Source of the DNA: Betaproteobacteria bacterium TMED82
Lineage (GTDB): Bacteria; Pseudomonadota; Gammaproteobacteria; Burkholderiales; Burkholderiaceae_A
Reading direction: 5' to 3'
Length of the DNA: 64,000 nt
NCBI GenBank assembly: GCA_002170395.1
Contig: NHEJ01000007.1
Location: 279,441 to 343,440, forward strand
Shown: piece after piece, positions 57,766 to 64,000 of the stretch
How positions within the stretch are numbered: position 1 is the stretch's first letter
Layout: each line of letters starts with the position of its first letter
Made by a program: the position numbers and the translations under genes
The notes under the pieces: model-generated
Databases searched by the model: none
What the model was told of the DNA's origin: nothing
What the model saw: the letters and a program-made list of their open reading frames with translations, nothing else

Positions 57766-58224
57766 ATGCAGGTAATACTTTTAGATCGTATAACTAACTT
57801 GGGCCAACTAGGGGAAGTAGTTAGAGTCAGGGATGGATACGCTCGAAATTTTTTAATTCCGAAGGGTCTTGCAAAAAGAGCTACTCAAGCAGCGATAGCA
57901 GAGTTTAAAATTCGGCGAGAAGAAATTGAGAGGGTTGCTGAAGAAAAGCTAAAGTATGCTAAAAAAATAGGTGACGCAGTTGAGGGCAAAACAATCGAAA
58001 TTTTTCAAAAAGCCGGTTTAGATGGAAAGCTTTTTGGCTCTGTGACTGGGTTAGACATTGCCTCGCGATTGACCACTAAAGATCTTGCTATAAATAAATC
58101 TCAGATTCAATTGCCAGATGGACCGATTAAAACCACTGGGGAACATATTGTCAGGATAGCTCCTCACAGTGAAGTAGTTGTTGAAGTGACTGTAAAAGTC
58201 TTGCCAGAACTAGCGGAGCAGTAG
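57766..58224 (+). CDS. rplI: 50S ribosomal protein L9
   Basis: A 152-residue L9. It begins MQVILLDRITNLGQLGEVVRVRDGYARNFLIPKGLA, the RNA-binding N-domain, followed by the long connecting helix and the C-domain with FGSVTGLDIA. Length and order are normal. Confidence 0.97.
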   Translation: MQVILLDRITNLGQLGEVVRVRDGYARNFLIPKGLAKRATQAAIAEFKIRREEIERVAEEKLKYAKKIGDAVEGKTIEIFQKAGLDGKLFGSVTGLDIASRLTTKDLAINKSQIQLPDGPIKTTGEHIVRIAPHSEVVVEVTVKVLPELAEQ

Positions 58225-58235
58225 TTTGGCTTTTT

Positions 58236-59618
58236 TTGGGATTTGGTTATTTGTTTGAAGGCTCTAATGACACTAGATTGGCTGTTCCTCCCTACTCTAA
58301 CGAGGCTGAAGCAGCTGTACTAGGGGTTCTCTTACTGGATAATAGTGCGTGGGAAAAAATCGGGGATATTTTAGGGCCCTCCGACTTCTATAAAAACACC
58401 CACCGCCTAATCTTTGAAAATATATTGAAACTTATCGATGAATCAAAGTCCGCAGATGTGGTGACGGTTTTTGAGTCTTTAAAATTTAATGGATTGGACA
58501 CTGAGTGCGGTGGTTTGCCATATTTGAATTCGTTGGCTGGATCAACCCCCGCCACGTCGAATGTTGAACAGTATGCTGCAATCGTAAGGGACCGGTCAAT
58601 ACTTAGAAGTTTACTTGCTGCAAGTCAGGAAATTACCAATATGGCTCTGAAACCTGGTAATAGGGGAACAGGTTACATTTTAGATGATGCAGAGGGGAAG
58701 ATTTTTAGGATCAGTGAGGTCCGGGATAGGACTCGTTCAGGGATAATAGATTTCGATAATCTTTTAACGAGGGTCATGAAAGGAGTTGATGAATTATACA
58801 ATAACCCAAATCACTCAGATGTTACTGGAAAGCCCAGTGGCTTTATTGATTTAGATCAGAAAACTGCAGGTATGCATGATGGTGAACTAATCATCATCGC
58901 TGGCCGACCAAGTATGGGAAAAACATCTCTCGCTGTAAATATAGCAGAGCATGTGGCTATTGATTGCGGGTTACCTGTCGCGATTTTTTCAATGGAAATG
59001 AGTGCCGAACAGCTTGTGCTGAGAATGTTATGTTCGCAAGGTCGTGTAGACTCTCAGAGAGTTAGAACTGGAAAGTTAAGTCAGGATGATTGGGATAAAT
59101 TAATGAGTTCTCTCGCCAGAATGAAGAACATAGGTATGCATATCGATGAAAGCGCTGCAATTAATCCGTTAGAACTAAGATCGAAAGCTAGGAGACTCTC
59201 AAAATTGGCTGGGGGATTAGGTCTTATAATTGTTGATTATATTCAACTGATGAATTCTTCAGGAAGTAATGAAAATAGAAGCACTGAGATTTCAGAAATA
59301 ACAAGATCTCTAAAGAGCCTTGCTAAGGAGCTCTCCTGTCCAATAATTGCCTTATCTCAATTGAATAGAACAGTTGAACAAAGACCTGATAAAAGGCCAG
59401 TAATGTCAGATTTAAGAGAAAGTGGGTCAATTGAGCAAGATGCCGATGTCATTTTGTTTATATACCGTGATGAGGTTTACAAGCCAGATAATATTGAAAA
59501 TAAAGGAATTGCGGAGATAATTATAAGCAAACAGAGAAATGGCCCCACTGGAACGATAAAGTTAACTTTCTTGGGGAAATACACCCGATTTGAGAATTAC
59601 AGTTCCATTCAAGATTGA
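58236..59618 (+). CDS. dnaB: Replicative DNA helicase DnaB
   Basis: A 460-residue hexameric helicase. The N-terminal domain has PPYSNEAEAAVLGVLLLD; the RecA-like domain has Walker A AGRPSMGKTSLAVN, AIFSMEMSAEQL, LIIVDYIQLM and ALSQLNRTVEQRPDKRPVMSDLRESGSIEQDADV. The TTG at 58236 is the first in-frame start after rplI. No intein is present. The 3' end overlaps the convergent sulfurtransferase gene by 10 bases. Confidence 0.97.
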   Translation: MGFGYLFEGSNDTRLAVPPYSNEAEAAVLGVLLLDNSAWEKIGDILGPSDFYKNTHRLIFENILKLIDESKSADVVTVFESLKFNGLDTECGGLPYLNSLAGSTPATSNVEQYAAIVRDRSILRSLLAASQEITNMALKPGNRGTGYILDDAEGKIFRISEVRDRTRSGIIDFDNLLTRVMKGVDELYNNPNHSDVTGKPSGFIDLDQKTAGMHDGELIIIAGRPSMGKTSLAVNIAEHVAIDCGLPVAIFSMEMSAEQLVLRMLCSQGRVDSQRVRTGKLSQDDWDKLMSSLARMKNIGMHIDESAAINPLELRSKARRLSKLAGGLGLIIVDYIQLMNSSGSNENRSTEISEITRSLKSLAKELSCPIIALSQLNRTVEQRPDKRPVMSDLRESGSIEQDADVILFIYRDEVYKPDNIENKGIAEIIISKQRNGPTGTIKLTFLGKYTRFENYSSIQD

Positions 59619-60439
59619 TTACACCACTCGCTCCACGAGCCAGCGTATAGAGCACTGTCCGTTAAGCCAGCTATTTCCATACTCAATAAATTATGACATG
59701 CCGTGATACCAGATCCACACATATGCACCACCGATGAAGAGTCCCGTTCATCTAGCAAGCTGAGAAATTCTTTTTTTAGCACATTTTTAGGTTTAAAAAG
59801 TCCAGATTCATCTAAATTTTCAGAAAAAGGCCTGTTTATAGCTCCAGGGATGTGGCCCGCCTTTTTATCAATTGGTTCAACTAGTCCTTCAAATCTCTCC
59901 TTTGCTCTAGCATCTAGGAGCAAACATACTTTATCGTTAGATTTATCGTTAACCCAAGCTCTAATTTCCCCATAGGTCCATTGGGCGCATAAATTTGGTC
60001 TAGGCTGAATAGCCCCTTTTTTTGGATGAGTTATTTTGGTAGTCAGTTCAAAATTAGATCTCTTCCAGGCATCTATTCCTCCGTCGAGAATACAACATTT
60101 GTCATGACCTATCCATTTACACAACCACCAAAAGCGCGCCGAAAAGACACCGCTTGCATCATCAACTGCAATCAATAGGGTGTCGTTATTTGCGCCAATG
60201 GAAGCTAATTTTTGCACAAAAGCTTTTTTTTCGGGCAACGGATGACGGCCATAGACTTCTTTTTCTATTTTTTCTTTGTTACTTAGATCCTCATCAGCAT
60301 GTAAGAAAAAGGATTCGGGAATATGTCCTTCTAAATAACTTTTTCTACCTTGTTCGCTGTCTTGTAAATTATGACGGCAGTCTACCACTATGAAATTATC
60401 TAAATTAGAAAAATCATTAGTTGAAATTATTGGAGTCAT
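59609..60439 (-). CDS. sseA: Two-domain sulfurtransferase (rhodanese/mercaptopyruvate type)
   Basis: A 276-residue protein with two rhodanese domains. The first (about 1-125) is inactive and has VDCRHNL and YLEGHIPESFFLHADEDLS. The second has LLDARAKERFEG, AGHIPGAINRPF and the active-site loop HMCGSGITACH. CGSGxT is closer to mercaptopyruvate sulfurtransferases than to thiosulfate types. Its start overlaps the end of the Rieske gene by 23 bases, so they are co-transcribed. Confidence 0.88.
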   Translation of the reverse strand: MTPIISTNDFSNLDNFIVVDCRHNLQDSEQGRKSYLEGHIPESFFLHADEDLSNKEKIEKEVYGRHPLPEKKAFVQKLASIGANNDTLLIAVDDASGVFSARFWWLCKWIGHDKCCILDGGIDAWKRSNFELTTKITHPKKGAIQPRPNLCAQWTYGEIRAWVNDKSNDKVCLLLDARAKERFEGLVEPIDKKAGHIPGAINRPFSENLDESGLFKPKNVLKKEFLSLLDERDSSSVVHMCGSGITACHNLLSMEIAGLTDSALYAGSWSEWCNQS

Positions 60440-61460
60440 AAAAGTGTTTTTTTAGTTTGCGAGAGCTAGAGCTTTTTAAGAACTTATAAAAATGTGGAAT
60501 TCCTGCCTCCAGTCTAGGGTGGATTGGGCCAAACGATTTTTCATTAGAGCATTTGATGGATTTTCTCCCTTCCTCAATCAAAATAGCAATCTTGTCGTCC
60601 TCCTCCGCAGTTTCTTTATATGCTAACTGTTGTGCCTTTGCATAAGTTTCATGAAAATGACAAATCTGTTCAGGGTAATAAAATTCTGTGACATTTAACG
60701 TTTTTTCTGGACTGATAGGATACAAAATACTTATAACTAATGTCTGAGGATACCATTCAAGCATTATATTTGGGTAAATAAGCATCCATATGGCTCCCCA
60801 TTTTGGTTTTTCTTTCACATATTGTGATCTGACTAGGCTAGTCCAATCTGAATATATTGAAGAAGTTCTTTTTACCTCGTTCAAATATCCAACAGCCTGA
60901 ATACTATAATCATCAAAGAAGTGCCACTGTAATTTATTGCAATCAACAAACCCACCTAACCCTGAGTGAAATGAGTCAACATGATAGTCATCTAAATAAA
61001 CCTCAACAAATGTTTTCCAATTATAGTTGCAGATTTGGGAAGTTACATTGTGCAAAGCAAAATTATCAAAAGTGAAATAATCGAAAAAAGGGTTTCTCGA
61101 CAAACTATACTTTAATTTTGAGACGTCATTTTCAAATAGTAAACCTTCCCATTCAAACGTTTTCTTTGTTTTCAAATTCAAATTTGGTAGGCTTTTAAAA
61201 TTTGGAGCGCCTATTAGTTTTCCGGTAATATCGTAAGTCCAACAGTGTAATGGGCAAACTATTGAGGAAACATTACCCTTATCTCTTAACATTGGTGACT
61301 GTCGATGTCTACAAATGTTAGAGATTATTTCATAACCATTTTTGTTATGAATGAGGGCGCGAGAATTGCTTTCCTGAGGTAAACAAATAAAATCACCAAT
61401 TTCGGGGATCATTAACTTATGCCCCACGTATTTAGGGCTATCTTTAAAGAGAGAATCCAT
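60417..61460 (-). CDS. Rieske-type aromatic-ring-hydroxylating oxygenase, alpha subunit
   Basis: A 347-residue oxygenase subunit. The Rieske [2Fe-2S] ligands are in CRHRQS and CPLHCW (C-x-H ... C-x2-H). The catalytic mononuclear iron ligands appear in DDYHVDSFHSGLG. Such enzymes use electrons from a separate reductase to hydroxylate or demethylate aromatic or similar substrates; the substrate is not known. A Rieske gene divergent from xseB-ispA-dxs is conserved in betaproteobacteria. Candidate reductases are encoded elsewhere in the window but not next to it. Confidence 0.87.
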   Translation of the reverse strand: MDSLFKDSPKYVGHKLMIPEIGDFICLPQESNSRALIHNKNGYEIISNICRHRQSPMLRDKGNVSSIVCPLHCWTYDITGKLIGAPNFKSLPNLNLKTKKTFEWEGLLFENDVSKLKYSLSRNPFFDYFTFDNFALHNVTSQICNYNWKTFVEVYLDDYHVDSFHSGLGGFVDCNKLQWHFFDDYSIQAVGYLNEVKRTSSIYSDWTSLVRSQYVKEKPKWGAIWMLIYPNIMLEWYPQTLVISILYPISPEKTLNVTEFYYPEQICHFHETYAKAQQLAYKETAEEDDKIAILIEEGRKSIKCSNEKSFGPIHPRLEAGIPHFYKFLKSSSSRKLKKHFYDSNNFN

Positions 61461-61645
61461 CTCTAGATCGAATGTCTCGCTATCGAAATAGGAAGGAAAA
61501 TTGATAAAATTATCGGTATTAAACTTATTAATCAGTTTCTCCTTAAACGAAAATAATAGCCAACCACCAGCGATTTTTTGAAAATCACTTACTATCTAAA
61601 TGAATATTAATTAGTATAAAGGCTATTAGAAAAAAAAGGAGTGTC

Positions 61646-61948
61646 GTGACTGCTAAGAGAGAATTATCAAAGTGTAAAAACGAAGTTAAAAAAAGTACAT
61701 TAATTAAAATAAAAAAAATGACTTTTGAAGAAGCACTATCTCATGTTGAGAAGATAGTTTCAGAGCTAGACCGTGGAGAGATTTCTCTTGAAGAGTCGCT
61801 ATTAAAATATAGAGAAGCGATGCAAGTTTTGAAACATGCCTCGGGATTATTAGATGAGGTAAAAGAAGAACTTAAGCTGATTGACGAGTCAAACGAAACT
61901 GTTAGATTGAGAGACTACTTTATTCGACATGATTTTTCTGGAGATTAA
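61646..61948 (+). CDS. xseB: Exodeoxyribonuclease VII small subunit
   Basis: A 100-residue protein. The conserved part starts MTFEEALSHVEKIVSELDRGEISLEESLLKYREAM. The GTG at 61646 has AGGAG four bases upstream and adds 24 lysine-rich residues; the ATG at 61718 gives the more usual length but lacks a site. XseB works with XseA to degrade single-stranded DNA. ispA begins 2 bases after its stop. Confidence 0.93.
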   Translation: MTAKRELSKCKNEVKKSTLIKIKKMTFEEALSHVEKIVSELDRGEISLEESLLKYREAMQVLKHASGLLDEVKEELKLIDESNETVRLRDYFIRHDFSGD

Positions 61949-61950
61949 TC

Positions 61951-62892
61951 ATGCATAAAAGAGATTTGCAAGATGGAGATTTACTCGATAATAGATTAGC
62001 TACTTTATGTGAAAAAAATTTAGAGATGCTATCGTCAGGTGAGCAAAAGTTTGCGAGCGAGTGCCTGAGTCATTTCTGGAGAGCTATTGCCTACGGTCTT
62101 GAGGGTGGCAAAAGGTTAAGGGGAAGATTAGTAATGGCCACTAGCCAAGCCGTTTTCGGCGTAAAGACTTTCAAAGGCTTACCGAAAACAATGCAAACGT
62201 TAATTTTGGACGCTTCGATGGCGATCGAGTGTGTGCACGCGTTTTCATTAGTTCATGATGACTTGCCAATTATGGATGATGATAAACTGAGAAGGGGAAA
62301 AAATACTTTACATGTTGAATATGATGAGGGAGTTGCCTTGCTTGCTGGCGATGCACTTCAGACTTTAGGTACCGAAATACTATCGTCTTCAGACGTGCTA
62401 AAACTAAGAAGGTTTAGGTTAATCAGAGAGCTGTCATTGGCTACTGGAGCTCGCGGTATGGCAGGTGGTCAGATGATTGATATAAAAGCTGTTCAAGAGA
62501 AATTGAGTGAGATAGAAATAAAAAACATGCATCGTTTAAAAACCGGGGCTCTTTTGACAGCAGCGGTTAGAATGGGTTTTTTTGGAGTTAATAAAAAGAA
62601 AGATGAATGCAAATTGAGTGGATTAATGGCTTTTATTTCAAATTTAGGGCTGGCGTTTCAGGTTGTCGACGATATTTTAGATGCTACTGGAAAGGAAATA
62701 TTGTTGGGTAAAACGGTTGGTAGAGATATTAAGTTGATGAAACCAAATTTTGTTCAGGTTTGCGGAGTCGAGAAATCCCGAGCGTTTGCTGAAAAGTCAC
62801 TTGAAGCTGCTCTATCAAGTATCGAAAATTATGGAGCGGAGGGTAACAACTTGAGAGACCTAGCTATATCATTAGTTAGACGACAGAAATAG
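61951..62892 (+). CDS. ispA: Farnesyl (geranyl) diphosphate synthase
   Basis: A 313-residue short-chain prenyl transferase. The first aspartate-rich motif is HDDLPIMDDDKLRRG and the second QVVDDILD; GGKRLRGRLV and GLEGGKR binding segments are present. It makes FPP from DMAPP and IPP for quinones and undecaprenyl carriers. It is about 15 residues longer than E. coli IspA. It follows xseB and precedes dxs in the normal order. Confidence 0.95.
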   Translation: MHKRDLQDGDLLDNRLATLCEKNLEMLSSGEQKFASECLSHFWRAIAYGLEGGKRLRGRLVMATSQAVFGVKTFKGLPKTMQTLILDASMAIECVHAFSLVHDDLPIMDDDKLRRGKNTLHVEYDEGVALLAGDALQTLGTEILSSSDVLKLRRFRLIRELSLATGARGMAGGQMIDIKAVQEKLSEIEIKNMHRLKTGALLTAAVRMGFFGVNKKKDECKLSGLMAFISNLGLAFQVVDDILDATGKEILLGKTVGRDIKLMKPNFVQVCGVEKSRAFAEKSLEAALSSIENYGAEGNNLRDLAISLVRRQK

Positions 62893-62908
62893 AAAAAAGT
62901 GATTGAAC

Positions 62909-64000
62909 ATGAATATACTTGATTCCGTAAATTGTCCTGCAGACGTTAAAAAGCTTGATCGAAATGAACTCAAGACCTTAGCTACTGAGCTTCGGGAATA
63001 TTTATTAGCGTCAGTGTCTAAGTCAGGTGGACATCTTTCCTCTAATTTGGGAACCATTGAGCTAACGGTGGCTATCCATTATGTCTTTAATGCTCCATTC
63101 GATAAGCTGATTTGGGATGTTGGACACCAGAGTTATCCTCACAAAATTTTGACCGGAAGAAAAAGATCATTGTCAACTATTAGAAAATTTGGCGGTATAT
63201 CTGGTTTTCCAAAAAGGAGCGAGAGTGAGTATGACGCTTTTGGAACTGCGCATTCATCCACTTCCATTTCTGCCATTCTTGGGATGGCAGTTGCTGCTAG
63301 AGTGCTCGGATTGTCGGAAGGAGAGAACCGAAGAAGGCATATCGCAGTTATCGGGGATGGCGCCTTGAGTGCTGGAATGGCGTTTGAGGCTCTTAATAAT
63401 GCTGGTAACGGTAATAAAGATCTTGATATTCTGGTTATTTTGAACGACAACGAAATGTCTATATCTCCCCCTGTAGGGGCTTTGAGCAGCTATTTAGCGA
63501 GACTACTGACCGGAAAAATATACTCTTCCGCGAGGGAAATAAGCAAACAGTTTTTGAGGGTTATACCACCGGTGTTAGAAATGGCTAAAAAAATTGAGGG
63601 TGGAGCCAAGGGATTATTAACACCCAGTACACTATTTGAAGAATTTGGATTCAACTATTTTGGCCCAATTGACGGGCATGACCTGGATGCTATTGTTCCT
63701 GCTCTGAGAAATTTAAGAAACTTAAAGGGACCGCAGTTTTTACACGTTGTTACAAGGAAAGGGCGAGGTTATAGAAGAGCTGAAGTTGATCCTATTCTTT
63801 ATCATGGGCCAGGGAGTTTTGATCCCAATTTCGGCATCATATCTTCAAAAAAACCAAAAAAGAGGACCTTTTCCCAAATCTTTGGAGATTGGCTTTGTGA
63901 TGTTGCTGAACAAGATAATAAGATCGTTGGAATTACGCCTGCGATGAGAGAGGGGTCAGGTATGAAGGAGTTTTCGGGGAAATTTCCTGATAGGTATTTT
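62909..64000 (+). CDS. dxs: 1-deoxy-D-xylulose-5-phosphate synthase, N-terminal part (runs off window)
   Basis: The first 364 codons of dxs, open to the window edge. It begins [16 protein letters not shown], then the ThDP-binding segments: [74 protein letters not shown] and GPIDGHDLD. Dxs condenses pyruvate and glyceraldehyde-3-phosphate at the start of the MEP isoprenoid pathway. The ATG is 16 bases after ispA. About 40 percent of the protein is missing on the right. Confidence 0.95.
   Translation, partial: MNILDSVNCPADVKKLDRNELKTLATELREYLLASVSKSGGHLSSNLGTIELTVAIHYVFNAPFDKLIWDVGHQSYPHKILTGRKRSLSTIRKFGGISGFPKRSESEYDAFGTAHSSTSISAILGMAVAARVLGLSEGENRRRHIAVIGDGALSAGMAFEALNNAGNGNKDLDILVILNDNEMSISPPVGALSSYLARLLTGKIYSSAREISKQFLRVIPPVLEMAKKIEGGAKGLLTPSTLFEEFGFNYFGPIDGHDLDAIVPALRNLRNLKGPQFLHVVTRKGRGYRRAEVDPILYHGPGSFDPNFGIISSKKPKKRTFSQIFGDWLCDVAEQDNKIVGITPAMREGSGMKEFSGKFPDRYF

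Overview
The window looks like a compact, AT-rich chromosomal segment of a betaproteobacterium, probably a streamlined aquatic Burkholderiales-like lineage (inference). The gene orders that suggest this are hrcA-hemH-grpE-dnaK-dnaJ, with nadK-recN divergent from it; fur divergent from bamE-dapB; tkt-gapA-pgk-pyk-purC/E-purK-sua5; and a Rieske oxygenase/rhodanese pair divergent from xseB-ispA-dxs. Genes are tightly packed. Several convergent pairs overlap at their 3' ends, few intrinsic terminators are visible, and there is no insertion sequence, prophage or CRISPR array.

Region by region. 1-1001: the edge of a PP2C-type phosphatase gene and a von Willebrand A protein, both on the minus strand. 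1848-8034: a small secreted adhesin-E-like protein, a degenerate GGDEF protein, and a Gld-type ABC cluster (ATPase, fused permease-GldG, DUF4340). 8118-14801: an FAH-family hydrolase, an OFA-type MFS carrier followed by a possible 46-residue ORF, tRNA-Met(CAU), an ABC exporter, a Mak-like ROK sugar kinase and an ABC-2 permease. 14825-21038: pyrF, groESL with a sigma32-like promoter and a CIRCE operator, a DksA/TraR-like zinc-finger protein, dacB and rsmE. 21159-30437: central carbon and purine genes, with pgk broken by a frameshift in a run of ten A and purC fused to purE. 30403-36265: a HIT-GNAT fusion, msrA, pdxH, then a redox cluster (rubrerythrin, HdrD/GlpC-like protein, DUF3501, DUF2237, ferredoxin reductase). 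36276-42513: a nucleotide-sugar-epimerase-like protein, livHMGF without a binding protein, and ilvD. 42580-48405: lgt, zapA and a zapB-like gene, fur, bamE, dapB, recN, nadK. 48462-54464: the heat-shock operon. 54457-56854: fdxA, a ferredoxin-NADP reductase, a stand-alone RnfB, nth. 57046-59618: rpsF-rpsR-rplI-dnaB without priB. 59609-64000: rhodanese, Rieske oxygenase, xseB, ispA and the 5' part of dxs.

How the parts connect. The chaperone genes share sigma32-like promoter sequences, and groESL also has an HrcA operator, so HrcA made at 48462 probably acts on the groE promoter at 17.9 kb. Two ferredoxin-reductase clusters and rubrerythrin/MsrA suggest investment in electron supply and peroxide defence. 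Gapdh, Pgk and Pyk with transketolase form the lower carbon trunk. IspA and Dxs begin isoprenoid synthesis. No clearly new defence or mobile system was found. The least ordinary items are the VWA-PP2C pair at the left edge, the pgk slippage site, the HIT-GNAT and PurC-PurE fusions, the small ORF after the OFA carrier, and the rubrerythrin/HdrD/DUF3501/DUF2237 cluster.
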